A stretch of 64,000 nt of DNA from CAYNUJ01 sp964573255 (GTDB taxonomy: Bacteria; Bacteroidota; Ignavibacteria; Ignavibacteriales; Melioribacteraceae): the NCBI GenBank assembly GCA_964573255.1, contig CAZNJB010000002.1, positions 110,879 through 174,878 on the forward strand. The letters are read 5' to 3'. Position 1 is the first letter of the stretch. Each line of letters begins with the position of its first letter. This document shows positions 8,809 to 17,671 of the stretch, in pieces. A model generated the notes under the pieces. It was given only the letters and a program-made list of their open reading frames with translations, searched no databases and was not told where the DNA came from. A program made the position numbers and the translations under genes.

Positions 8809-9002
8809 AATCAAATCTCCGTCCTTGGAATGTTTTTGTTTTGTCAAATACACTTCCTGCTAATAATCGTAAAATTTAGCAATTATTTAACATGTAATTA
8901 TCTAATTTTGAATTAATTTGTATTTGAGATATGAAGAGTTTTGAATTAACATTATTTATTATATTTATTAATAGTAATTTTGAATCAAATTGAAAGGTAG
9001 TT

Positions 9003-9716
9003 ATGAGAGTAGTAGTATTTGCAGCACATCCGGATGATGCAGAAATTGGGATGGCAGGTACAATTGCAAAAATGTGTTCGGAAGGTAATGAAGTAATTAT
9101 CTGTGATTTTACCCAGGGAGAAATGGGTACTCGAGGTACAAAGGAAACGAGAAAAAAGGAAGCTGAAGAATCCGCTAAAATTTTGGGAATCTTTGAAAGG
9201 ATTAATTTGAAGCTGCCGGATGGAGGATTAAAAATTGATGATTCATATATCCGGAAAGTTGTTAATGTTATCAGAGATTACAGACCTAAAGTAATATTTG
9301 CACCTTATTTTAACGACAGACATCCGGATCATATTGCAGCCGGAGAAATCGTTAAAAGAGCTTACTTTTTCAGTGGGGCTGCAAAATACGAATGCGATTC
9401 TAAGAATGGGCATTACCGTCCCACTAAATTGTTTTATTATCCCTTGGCATACGATTTTGAACCGAGTTTTGTAGTAGATATTACCGATTACATAGATAAG
9501 AAAATCTCGGCCATAAAAGCTTTTGGAACACAATTTTATAATCCGGAAAGCAATGGTCCGCAAACGCTAATCAGCTCAAAGATGTTTCTGGAATATTTAA
9601 TTGCTCGCTCCCGAACTACAGGTTTTAAAATCAGAAAAGAATATGGCGAAGCATTTATTACGGAAGAAAGTATTGAACTTGATATTGAATCAATTCTAAA
9701 TCAAGGAGGAATATAA
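9003..9716 (+). CDS. bshB1: Bacillithiol biosynthesis deacetylase BshB1
   Basis: A 237-residue LmbE/PIG-L-fold zinc deacetylase. It removes the acetyl group from GlcNAc-malate, the second step in making bacillithiol, the main low-molecular-weight thiol in many Firmicutes and Bacteroidota. The AAHPDDAEIG motif near the N-terminus and RHPDH at about residue 104 give the metal ligands and the catalytic Asp. QGEMGTRGT is characteristic of the BshB1 type. AAAGGTAG precedes ATG 9003. It heads a tight four-gene operon with a dehydrogenase and a two-component system. Confidence 0.92.
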   Translation: MRVVVFAAHPDDAEIGMAGTIAKMCSEGNEVIICDFTQGEMGTRGTKETRKKEAEESAKILGIFERINLKLPDGGLKIDDSYIRKVVNVIRDYRPKVIFAPYFNDRHPDHIAAGEIVKRAYFFSGAAKYECDSKNGHYRPTKLFYYPLAYDFEPSFVVDITDYIDKKISAIKAFGTQFYNPESNGPQTLISSKMFLEYLIARSRTTGFKIRKEYGEAFITEESIELDIESILNQGGI

Positions 9717-9717
9717 A

Positions 9718-10575
9718 ATGAAAGTTGGATTTTTCGGAACTGGATTGATGGGCGAACCGATGGCAATGCGGTTGATTGCCGCCGGTTATAATGTGGGAGT
9801 TTACAACAGAACAATTGAAAAAACTAAAAATTTGGAGGAGAATTCTGCGGTTGTGTTCAATAATCCCTTGGATTTGGTTGAACATTCCGATCTATTAATT
9901 TGTATGCTTTCCGATTATTCGGCTATTGAAAATGTCTTTTTGCAAATACCACCCGAAAAATATTCCGGGAAAACCATTCTGCAGATGAGTACAATTTCTC
10001 CTGATGAAAACTTGTCTTTAGCAAAGTTTTTTGGAGATGCCGGTTGTAATTTTATTGAAGCTCCGGTTCTTGGCAGTATTCCACAAGTTAAATCCGGAGA
10101 GTTAATTGTTATGGTGAGTTCTTCGAAAGAGTTATTCGAAGAATATGCCGATGTATTTAAAACCTTCGGCAAAAAAATCATTTTAATAGGTGATTACGGT
10201 AAAGCATCCGCGCTTAAACTGGCTCTCAACCAATTAATAGCAACACTTACTACCGCCTTTTCAATGAGTTTGGGCTTTGTAAGGGAAAATGGAGTGGAAG
10301 TTGAACAGTTTATGGACATTTTAAGAAACAGCGCACTTTATGCTCCAACGTTTGATAAAAAACTTGATAGAATGTTAGAAAGAAAATTCGACGAACCTAA
10401 CTTTCCGCTCAAACATTTACTCAAAGATGTGAATCTAATCATCGATTCGTTTGCTAAATCGAATATAGATACGAATACACTTGAAGGAGTTAGAAAAGTA
10501 ATTGAAAAAGGAATAACCGCGGGACATACTTGGGATGATTATTCCTCGCTTTATAACGCTGTTCATAATAAATAA
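9718..10575 (+). CDS. NAD(P)-dependent beta-hydroxyacid dehydrogenase family oxidoreductase
   Basis: A 285-residue protein with the N-terminal Rossmann motif GFFGTGLMGEPMA, the substrate-site block EAPVLGSIPQVKSGEL and, near residue 165, GKASALKLALNQL containing the expected catalytic lysine. This is the 3-hydroxyisobutyrate dehydrogenase / glyoxylate-succinic semialdehyde reductase (GLYR1-like) superfamily. The ATG follows the bshB1 stop by 1 base with AGGAGG upstream. A 3-hydroxyisobutyrate role would fit valine breakdown beside the nearby Liv transporter, but sequence alone cannot separate this from a GLYR-type aldehyde reductase. Confidence 0.85.
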   Translation: MKVGFFGTGLMGEPMAMRLIAAGYNVGVYNRTIEKTKNLEENSAVVFNNPLDLVEHSDLLICMLSDYSAIENVFLQIPPEKYSGKTILQMSTISPDENLSLAKFFGDAGCNFIEAPVLGSIPQVKSGELIVMVSSSKELFEEYADVFKTFGKKIILIGDYGKASALKLALNQLIATLTTAFSMSLGFVRENGVEVEQFMDILRNSALYAPTFDKKLDRMLERKFDEPNFPLKHLLKDVNLIIDSFAKSNIDTNTLEGVRKVIEKGITAGHTWDDYSSLYNAVHNK

Positions 10576-10581
10576 AATGCG

Positions 10582-13500
10582 GTGAAAAGATACCCGAAAA
10601 TTAAATATAGAAAAGAGACTCATCAAAAGAATATTTGGGATTATTTCCCGCATTCACGTTTGGGTATTTTTCGCAAATTCCTTATTTCGTTTTTACTTAT
10701 TGCTATTCTTCCGCTCCTGCTCTTCGGAATTTATTCGTATATGTCAATAAGTAATTTCGGAAATTCTTCCGTTCATAATATCCGGATAAGTATTGACAAC
10801 AAAACGAGGGAAGCCCTTGAATTACAAGCTTCGATGGTAGCTGAAAAAGTAAAAGCGTTTTTAAGCGATTGTGTTAAGGATGCTTTCTACATTGCCGAAT
10901 TGGAAGTGAATGAAGAAGATTATTGGAAATTTTATTCGAGTAAGGAATCTATAGTTTGGCTTCCGGACGGCAGCGGCAATAGACAATCGGGTGTAAAAGA
11001 GAAAAGATTTCTTTATAAAGAAGTATCTTTCGTCGATTTATCCGGTAACGAAAAATTAAAGATTGCTAACGGAAAAATTGTTCCATCAACTTTTTTGAAA
11101 AATGTTAGTTCTCCATTAAACACAACGTACAAAGGGGAAAAATATTTTTCTGAATCTCTTAAATTAAAACCGGGTGATGTTTATGTCTCTCATATAAACG
11201 GATTCTTTATGCCGCCGCAAGAGCAATTTAAAGATTCGTTGGATATTAAAAATTTTAATATTAACAATTATTATGATGGCGTAATTCGATTTGTCACACC
11301 AAAATTTATAAATGGTAAAATCATCGGTTATGTTGTTCTTGCCCTCGACCACATACATCTAATGGAATTCACACAACATATTTTACCAAACAGTAAAGAT
11401 GTGATTGTATTCCCGGATTATAATTCGGGAGATTATGCATTTATGTTCGACGATGAGGGCTGGATAATCACCCATCCGAAATTTTGGGATATTCGTGGAT
11501 TCGATAATTCTGGTAAACTCGTACCGGCATATAGCAGAAATACTTCCTATAGCATAGTTAAAAAGGGATTTATTCCATTTAATTTGGATAGTGCAGGATT
11601 TATTCATCCCAATTATCCGTTTGTCTCTTCGGAAATCAGAAAACATAACTCGGGTTCTGTTGTAACTAAAAATGTTGGCGGTATTCTAAAAGTGATGGCT
11701 TATGCGCCGATTGAATTTAATTATCCTCCTTATAATAAATATGGTGTTTTCGGTGGAATCACAATCGGTTCGGAAATTCATAGGTTCCGCGGTTCTGCGG
11801 AAATAGTTGCCAATGAACTTAAGGATAAGCTGGCTCTTTTTATGGATGACCTTTTCCTATTCATTGTTACAACATTCACGATTATAATATTTATAGCTTG
11901 GTTCTTCTCTAAAAGTTATAGCGATCCCATCCGTCAATTAACAGAAGCAGTTAAAAACTTTGCGGAAGGGAATTTGGATACAAAAGTTAATTTGAAAAGG
12001 AATGACGAAATCGGGCTATTGTCGAATTCCTTTAATATTATGGCTTATGAGCTGAAAAAGAATCGTGAAGATTTGATTAAATCCCTCGAGCAGCTAAAAC
12101 AATCTAAGAGTCAAGTTGAGCAATATGCCAACGATTTGGAATACCAGTTGAAAATTTTTGCTACAATTCAGAAGATAAGCAATTTGATTGGCAGCACTTT
12201 CAATTTTGAAACAATTATTAAAGAAATATTAAAGAATTGTGTGGATGCTATCGGTTTCGATAGAGCGATTCTTTATCTGATTGACGAGGATAACAAATAT
12301 TTGGAATATAAAGAATCGTACGGTTTTTCTAATTTGAGAAGGGAATTGGCATCCAAATCCAAATTTAATTTGGAAAGAGCCGATTGTATAGAAACCCGTG
12401 TCGTAAAATTCGGCAGAATTATATTCGTTGAAGATTTCAATAAATATGAAAATGCTACCGAACTCGATAAAAAGATACATTCCGCTGCCGGAAGTAATTC
12501 GTTCGTTTATGTTCCGCTAAGAGCGAAGGAAAAAATTATAGGTGCTTTGGGAGCGGATAAGCTGCGCACTAAAGAAAAAATATCAGAGACGGACATTAAT
12601 TCCTTGCAGGTATTGGCAAATCAGGCTTCTCGTGTTATTGAGACAACTCTTCTTTACAGGGAAATTATAAAGCAGAGAAACTTTGTTGAAGAAATATTTG
12701 AGAATATGCTTAATGGAATTATTACGACCGATGGCAGGGGAATAATAACGAGTTTTAATTCCGCAGCTGTTAGAATACTTGAATTTGAAGGAGATTTAAT
12801 AGGAAGAAATGTAAATGAACTTTTTGATTCCAATAATAAATTACTCGAAGAGATTTCCGAAAGTTTGGAATCTAAAGGTACTTTTAACGGATATGCAATT
12901 CCTTTGAATATAAACGGTAAAGAAAAATTTATTACGTTGAATATATCGCGGAGTAAAGGGGAAGGCGAAGATGGTGGGGCAACTATTGCTGTAATTCAGG
13001 ATCAAACGGAAAGGAAGCATCTCGAAGATCACGTGCAAAAAATGGATAGACTCATTTCACTCGGGAAGTTTGCGGCAGCAACAGCCCACGAAATTCGAAA
13101 TCCTCTTACCGGTATAAGTCTTTTCCTGGATGATCTACACGATAAATTAGCCTCTAATAAAGAACTCTCTACATTAATAATAAATTCGTTAAACGAAATT
13201 AATCGCTTGGAAAATTTGATCGAGGAAATACTTCAATTTGCTTCCCCGAGTAAAGGAGAGATGTGTTCCGCCAATATAAATCACATTATTGAATCGACAA
13301 TTAATTTTGTTAAAACAGAGTTTGATAAAAAGAGAATAAAGATAATAACCGAACTTGACAAAGAATTACCGGAAATAATTTGTGAACCGGGGAAATTGCG
13401 GCAGGCATTTTTGAATATTCTGCTTAATGCGGAAAATGCAGTAGGTGAAGACGGAACAGTAGTTATAAAGAGCAGTGTGAAAAAATTACGGAACTTTGAG

Positions 13501-13734
13501 GATACTGAATCTTCCGAATATATTGCTGTGGAATTTGAAGATGATGGTCCAGGAATTAGAGATGAAGATAAAGAGCATCTCTTCGAACCTTTCTATTCCG
13601 GATTTAAAGGTGGTACAGGTCTGGGACTTTCGATTGTTTATACTATTGTTTCAGAACATAATGGAAGGATATTTGTGGAAGAATCCTCTCTTGGCGGAGC
13701 CAGATTTTCTATTTATTTTCCAATTAAAATTTAA
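10582..13734 (+). CDS. Multidomain sensor histidine kinase (Cache-like, HAMP, GAF, PAS, HisKA, HATPase)
   Basis: A 1050-residue membrane kinase. In order it has TM1 (about 31-53), a large extracytoplasmic region of about 360 residues that reads like a double-Cache sensor, TM2 (about 420-443), HAMP, a coiled coil, GAF (about 525-680), PAS (about 700-810), HisKA with His836 in AHEIRNPLTG, and HATPase with DDGPGIRDED and GGTGLGLSIVY. The NtrB-like HEIRNPL box fits an NtrC partner, and the NtrC-type regulator gene starts 8 bases downstream. The GTG start lies 6 bases after the dehydrogenase stop, with no better candidate. Ligand unknown. Confidence 0.93.
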   Translation: MKRYPKIKYRKETHQKNIWDYFPHSRLGIFRKFLISFLLIAILPLLLFGIYSYMSISNFGNSSVHNIRISIDNKTREALELQASMVAEKVKAFLSDCVKDAFYIAELEVNEEDYWKFYSSKESIVWLPDGSGNRQSGVKEKRFLYKEVSFVDLSGNEKLKIANGKIVPSTFLKNVSSPLNTTYKGEKYFSESLKLKPGDVYVSHINGFFMPPQEQFKDSLDIKNFNINNYYDGVIRFVTPKFINGKIIGYVVLALDHIHLMEFTQHILPNSKDVIVFPDYNSGDYAFMFDDEGWIITHPKFWDIRGFDNSGKLVPAYSRNTSYSIVKKGFIPFNLDSAGFIHPNYPFVSSEIRKHNSGSVVTKNVGGILKVMAYAPIEFNYPPYNKYGVFGGITIGSEIHRFRGSAEIVANELKDKLALFMDDLFLFIVTTFTIIIFIAWFFSKSYSDPIRQLTEAVKNFAEGNLDTKVNLKRNDEIGLLSNSFNIMAYELKKNREDLIKSLEQLKQSKSQVEQYANDLEYQLKIFATIQKISNLIGSTFNFETIIKEILKNCVDAIGFDRAILYLIDEDNKYLEYKESYGFSNLRRELASKSKFNLERADCIETRVVKFGRIIFVEDFNKYENATELDKKIHSAAGSNSFVYVPLRAKEKIIGALGADKLRTKEKISETDINSLQVLANQASRVIETTLLYREIIKQRNFVEEIFENMLNGIITTDGRGIITSFNSAAVRILEFEGDLIGRNVNELFDSNNKLLEEISESLESKGTFNGYAIPLNINGKEKFITLNISRSKGEGEDGGATIAVIQDQTERKHLEDHVQKMDRLISLGKFAAATAHEIRNPLTGISLFLDDLHDKLASNKELSTLIINSLNEINRLENLIEEILQFASPSKGEMCSANINHIIESTINFVKTEFDKKRIKIITELDKELPEIICEPGKLRQAFLNILLNAENAVGEDGTVVIKSSVKKLRNFEDTESSEYIAVEFEDDGPGIRDEDKEHLFEPFYSGFKGGTGLGLSIVYTIVSEHNGRIFVEESSLGGARFSIYFPIKI

Positions 13735-13742
13735 GAGTCTTT

Positions 13743-15134
13743 ATGAATTTGAGTGGTAATATACTGATTGTTGATGATGAAGAATTTATTCAGTTAAATT
13801 TAAAGAATATTCTTTCTGACGGAAATTTTAATATTTTTGTTGAAAGTAACGGCAAAGCCGCTCTCGATAGAATTGAAAAAACTCCTATCGATCTTGCATT
13901 CCTCGATCTTAATCTGCCTGATATTAACGGACTTGAAGTACTTAAAAAAATAAAGCAGCTTCAACCCGATGTGTTGGTAATTATAATGACAGGTTTCGCT
14001 TCGGTGGAATCTGCCGTTGATGCAATTAAATTGGGTGCATATGATTATATAAAGAAACCATTTAAAGCTGATGCAATAAAAATAATCACAAAACTCGGCT
14101 TCGATGCTCTGAAATTAAAAAGGAAGGTTAAAGAATTAGAAGACGAGAAACATAGAGGTAAAACATTAGATTCTATGCTCGGTAATTCCGAGGCAATACA
14201 AAAAGTTAAAAAACAGATTAAAGAATTTGCAAAATACGAAACCGAAACGGTTTTAATTACCGGTGAAAGCGGTTCCGGTAAAGAATTAGCCGGGATGGCT
14301 ATTCATTATCTTAGTCCAAGAGCAGATAAAGAATTTGTAGAGCTCAACTGTGCTTCAATTCCCGAAAATTTATTGGAAAGCGAACTTTTCGGATATGAAA
14401 AGGGTGCATTCACCGATGCGCGTTCTCCTAAAAAAGGATTGCTGGAAAAAGCAAATGGCGGAACTCTCTTTCTGGATGAGATAGGTGAAATGAGTTTAGC
14501 TCTTCAGGCTAAGTTGCTGAGAGTTCTCGAAAATAAAAAATTCCGGCGGCTTGGTTCTACCGAGGATATTGAAGTTGATTTACGTGTTATTGCCGCGACT
14601 AATAAAAATTTACTCAAAGCAATTAAAGACGGAGAGTTCAGAAAGGATTTATACTATAGATTGGATGTTTTACGAATAAATATGCCGCCACTTAGGGAAA
14701 GAAATGGAGATATATATCTTTTAGCTAAATATTTTTTAAATTTCTTTTCAGAAAAATTTGGTAAAACGATTACAGATTTCAATGAGGAAGCAAAACAAGC
14801 CATATTAAACTATAATTGGCCGGGAAATATAAGGGAATTAAGAAATATTATTGAACGAATCTGTATTTTGAATGATAAGGAGTTTATCGGAGCGGAAGAT
14901 CTTTCGCTAAATACAGAAGATAGGATTTTCGAAGGCGTTCCTCAAGATATTACAGATCTTTTACCGGACAAATCTCTTGAGGAGATTATCGAAACGATAG
15001 AAATTAAGTTGTTAACCAAAGCTATTGAAATGAGCAAGGATAATATAAGTAAGGCAGCTAGAGTATTGCGTATTCCGAGAGAAACTCTTAGATATAAAAT
15101 TAAAAAGTATAATTTAGAAATCGGTGAAAATTGA
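13743..15134 (+). CDS. NtrC-family sigma-54-dependent response regulator
   Basis: A 463-residue regulator. The receiver domain has the phospho-acceptor Asp55 in LAFLDLNLPDING and the KPF motif near residue 106. The central AAA+ domain carries Walker A GESGSGKE and the sigma-54 contact loop GAFTDA. A Fis-type helix-turn-helix (SKAARVLRIPRETLRYKI) sits at the C-terminus. It should remodel sigma-54 RNA polymerase when phosphorylated by the adjacent kinase. A -24/-12 promoter and two palindromic sites lie just downstream, and the first site overlaps its own 3' end. That strongly suggests it drives the porin-Liv operon. Confidence 0.95.
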   Translation: MNLSGNILIVDDEEFIQLNLKNILSDGNFNIFVESNGKAALDRIEKTPIDLAFLDLNLPDINGLEVLKKIKQLQPDVLVIIMTGFASVESAVDAIKLGAYDYIKKPFKADAIKIITKLGFDALKLKRKVKELEDEKHRGKTLDSMLGNSEAIQKVKKQIKEFAKYETETVLITGESGSGKELAGMAIHYLSPRADKEFVELNCASIPENLLESELFGYEKGAFTDARSPKKGLLEKANGGTLFLDEIGEMSLALQAKLLRVLENKKFRRLGSTEDIEVDLRVIAATNKNLLKAIKDGEFRKDLYYRLDVLRINMPPLRERNGDIYLLAKYFLNFFSEKFGKTITDFNEEAKQAILNYNWPGNIRELRNIIERICILNDKEFIGAEDLSLNTEDRIFEGVPQDITDLLPDKSLEEIIETIEIKLLTKAIEMSKDNISKAARVLRIPRETLRYKIKKYNLEIGEN

Positions 15135-15156
15135 CCGATAGTGCTGAAAATTCACC
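15123..15156 (+). promoter_or_regulatory. Twin palindromic activator-binding sites (putative UAS)
   Basis: Two near-identical 14-base palindromic boxes, GGTGAAAATTGACC (15123-15136) and GCTGAAAATTCACC (15143-15156), have a 20-base centre spacing, two helical turns. They lie about 65-95 bases upstream of the -24 element, the usual place for NtrC-type dimers. The first overlaps the end of the response-regulator gene. Assigning them to this regulator is an inference. Confidence 0.65.
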
Positions 15157-15218
15157 AATTAAAGGTTATATGATTTTAGAAATCTTCCCAAATAATAATA
15201 AAACCCAACTAATCAAAG

Positions 15219-15234
15219 TGGCATATATGTTGCT
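15219..15234 (+). promoter_or_regulatory. Sigma-54 (-24/-12) promoter for porin-liv operon
   Basis: TGGCATATATGTTGCT has the invariant GG (15220-15221) and GC (15232-15233) exactly 10 bases apart, and TTGC matches the -12 consensus. The expected transcript start is near 15245, leaving a leader of about 50 bases before the porin ATG. A sigma-54 activator gene ends only 85 bases upstream. Confidence 0.82.
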
Positions 15235-15294
15235 ATTGGAACAGAGTTATGCTGCTTTAAAGTATTTATTCACCAATTTACTTAGGAGGTATAC

Positions 15295-16302
15295 ATGAAA
15301 TCCTTAACTAAACTGTTTTTTTCAGTTCTTGTTGTTCTATTAACATCATCCTTGATGATGGCACAGGATGCGCCCAAACCTGCAGTTAGATTGGGTGGTA
15401 CAATTCAGGCAATGTTAAGTTCTGCACAAACTAATGGAGATACAAGTCAAATCGGTGTAGGTTTGCGCCGTATCCGTCTCCGTGCTTATGCAAATTTGGG
15501 TAAAAAAGTTTCTGCTTTCATCCAATATTCAGCAAAAAGCAATAAAGTATTAGACGCAAGAATTACCTACAAATTCTCACCCCAATTCAATTTACGTATT
15601 GGTAGATTTATTGGCGCAGGTGTTAAAGGCGGTGGATTGACTTCTCACACAAAGATTGATATCGTTGAACGTCCTGTTACAGCTCAAAAATGGGCCGCTG
15701 CTACTATTGGTGCTGATTATAGAGATTATGGTATTGCTGTATTGGGTTCAATTTCGGGATTCAGTTATAACGTAACTCTTCACAACGGTTCCGGTGCAAT
15801 GAATGTTTTAGCTTCTCATAAATCTATCGGAAATCCGATGAAGAGCGGAATGGCTGTTAGTGCGATGGTTGGTTTTAAACCAGAAGGTATTAAAGGTTTG
15901 GACATTGGTGGATATTTCGGTCAAGGCAACAAATACTATAACGACTATTCGTCATTCTCAGGTTATTTATATTATCAACCCGGTCCTTTCAGATTCAAAG
16001 GTGAATATGTTTCTTGGACAAATAAAAATGCTCCTACAGAAGTTACCAGCAATGGTTTTTATGCATTCGGAGCATACAAAATTATGCCTAAGATCGAGCT
16101 CTTAGCCCGTTACGAACAATTTGATCCTAATGTGGATGTTGATAACGACGAGCAAACCGATATTACAATTGGTGCCGGATATTCAATTTGGCCCAGCAAA
16201 TGGACACAGGGTAAAATCACATTAGCGTATGTAATTCAAGGCGAAAGCGGAACAACAGTTGACGATAACGTATTGTACGCTTTCTTCCAGTTAGTATTTT
16301 AA
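15295..16302 (+). CDS. Outer-membrane porin-like beta-barrel protein
   Basis: A 335-residue protein with a cleavable signal peptide (basic start, hydrophobic core, likely cut after LMMAQ near residue 23). Alternating short beta-strand-like segments rich in Gly, Tyr and Phe follow, and the chain ends in AFFQLVF with the C-terminal Phe typical of outer-membrane barrels. It resembles the phosphate-selective porin O/P group in general style; selectivity is not readable. AGGAGG lies before ATG 15295. As first gene behind the sigma-54 promoter and directly ahead of a Liv-type transporter, it probably passes the same solutes across the outer membrane. Confidence 0.8.
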   Translation: MKSLTKLFFSVLVVLLTSSLMMAQDAPKPAVRLGGTIQAMLSSAQTNGDTSQIGVGLRRIRLRAYANLGKKVSAFIQYSAKSNKVLDARITYKFSPQFNLRIGRFIGAGVKGGGLTSHTKIDIVERPVTAQKWAAATIGADYRDYGIAVLGSISGFSYNVTLHNGSGAMNVLASHKSIGNPMKSGMAVSAMVGFKPEGIKGLDIGGYFGQGNKYYNDYSSFSGYLYYQPGPFRFKGEYVSWTNKNAPTEVTSNGFYAFGAYKIMPKIELLARYEQFDPNVDVDNDEQTDITIGAGYSIWPSKWTQGKITLAYVIQGESGTTVDDNVLYAFFQLVF

Positions 16303-16310
16303 TTCATAAT

Positions 16311-16332
16311 GAGGGGAATTTATTTTCCCCTC
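16311..16332 (+). other. Intercistronic hairpin between porin and livK
   Basis: GAGGGGAA (16311-16318) pairs perfectly with TTCCCCTC (16325-16332) across a 6-base loop. No T-run follows, so it is more likely a processing or partial-termination hairpin than a full terminator. Confidence 0.65.
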
Positions 16333-16362
16333 ACTTCATTTATTATTTGGGAGGATAGATAT

Positions 16363-17598
16363 ATGAAGATTAAAAATTTATTATCAATTCTTTTAGTGGT
16401 CGGATTACTTTTCGGACTAAATAGCTGTGGGAAGAAAGAATCCGGCCCTATCAAAATAGGCGTTCTCCTTCCTCTCACCGGTTCTAAAGCAAACTTCGGC
16501 GAAATGGAAAGGAACTCTTTTGAATTAGCAAAAGAAGAAATCAACTCAAAAGGCGGAATAAACGGTCGTCCTATTGAATTTGTTTATGAAGATGATACCG
16601 GTAAACCGGATGTAGGACGTGCTGGTGCTGAAAAATTGATAACTGTTGATAAAGTTCCGTTAATTACCGGCGGTTACAGCTCTTCAGTTACATTTGCTGC
16701 TGCGGCAGTTGCTCAGCAAAACCGTGTGCCTTTCCTCGTAAATACAGGTTCGGTAGATAAAATAACTGAACCGGAAGCATTTAATCTTACAACTGAAGAC
16801 GGCGATAAATTTTATATTTATCGGTTGAATCCACCCGTATCCGAATATGCATCCGGTTTGGAAGGATTGTTTACCGAGGTTGTTAAACCTGCCTCTGTAT
16901 ATATAATCCATGAAAACACAACTTTCGGTACTAAAGGCGCAACATCATTCAAAAAGACATGCGAAAAATTAGGTATAGAAGTAAAAGGAATGGAATCATA
17001 CACCGAAGGCACAGTAGATTTCAAACCTCTATTGTTAAATGCCAAAAAGACCAATCCGGAAGTAATGTATATGATTTCGTATGTGATGGATGCTGCTCTT
17101 TTGATGAAACAATCGAGAGAATTGGGATTACATCCTAAATTGTTTGTTGGTGCCGGTGCCGGTTATACAATGCCAGCATTCAAAGAAAATGCGGGAAAAG
17201 CTACGGAGAGAGTTCTTTCTGCAACTTTATGGCATCAAACTTTACCTATCCCCGGAGCTAAAGGATACTACGAAAAATACATTAAAAAATTCGGCGGAGA
17301 CGGACCGGATTATCACGGTGCGGAAGCATATTCTGCAGCTTATGTTGTAGCCGATGTACTCACTCGCTGTAACGGCGATTACACACCCGAAACGATTAAA
17401 AAAGCTCTCGATAAAACCGATATGATGACAGCTTTCGGTCCCGTTAAATTCCAATCTTATGGTAAGAAAATCCATCAAAACAGAATGGAAACTTATGTTG
17501 TACAGTGGATTAACGGTGAACTCAAATTAATTTGGCCGAAAAATTTAGCAAACGCAGAATTTGAATATCCAATCAACTGGGATGTTGTTTGGAAATAA
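16363..17598 (+). CDS. livK: Branched-chain amino-acid ABC transporter, substrate-binding lipoprotein
   Basis: A 411-residue periplasmic binding protein of the Leu/Ile/Val-binding (type 1 PBP) family. MKIKNLLSILL starts a lipoprotein signal with lipobox LNSC, so the mature protein is anchored at the acylated cysteine. IKIGVLLPLTGSKANFGE and GGINGRPIEFVYEDD are family landmarks. I chose ATG 16363 because GGGAGG precedes it; an upstream ATG at 16309 lies inside an intercistronic hairpin. The gene is between the porin and the permeases. Related proteins also bind amides or other amino acids, so the substrate is not fixed by sequence. Confidence 0.9.
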   Translation: MKIKNLLSILLVVGLLFGLNSCGKKESGPIKIGVLLPLTGSKANFGEMERNSFELAKEEINSKGGINGRPIEFVYEDDTGKPDVGRAGAEKLITVDKVPLITGGYSSSVTFAAAAVAQQNRVPFLVNTGSVDKITEPEAFNLTTEDGDKFYIYRLNPPVSEYASGLEGLFTEVVKPASVYIIHENTTFGTKGATSFKKTCEKLGIEVKGMESYTEGTVDFKPLLLNAKKTNPEVMYMISYVMDAALLMKQSRELGLHPKLFVGAGAGYTMPAFKENAGKATERVLSATLWHQTLPIPGAKGYYEKYIKKFGGDGPDYHGAEAYSAAYVVADVLTRCNGDYTPETIKKALDKTDMMTAFGPVKFQSYGKKIHQNRMETYVVQWINGELKLIWPKNLANAEFEYPINWDVVWK

Positions 17599-17619
17599 TT
17601 CTCGTTCTTTAGTTTATTA

Positions 17620-17644
17620 AGCCGCTCTGTAAAGCGGAGCGGCT
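17620..17644 (+). other. Intercistronic hairpin between livK and livH
   Basis: AGCCGCTC (17620-17627) pairs perfectly with GAGCGGCT (17637-17644) across a 9-base loop. There is no T-run. Hairpins at this place commonly stabilise the binding-protein message and lower permease expression (inference for this case). Confidence 0.7.
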
Positions 17645-17671
17645 CCTCATTAAAATAACAAGGAGTTGTCC

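Larger units (their letters stand above)
8466..9002. other. Long intergenic gap with a terminator and decayed-looking DNA
   Basis: There are 537 bases between rocD and bshB1. Besides the terminator, the left part holds a minus-strand frame of 43 codons (8515-8646) without a convincing ribosome binding site. It also holds a CCGGTATC-rich stretch, 8579-8595, that resembles a second intergenic site at 36454. A 35-codon minus-strand frame lies at 8701-8808. The right part (8880-9002) is extremely AT-rich and is presumably the bshB1 promoter region. Confidence 0.5.

Noticed and set aside
8975..8982. TAATTTTG as a Bacteroidetes-type -7 box for bshB1
   Set aside because: No -33 TTTG at the right distance; such words are common by chance in this AT-rich gap.
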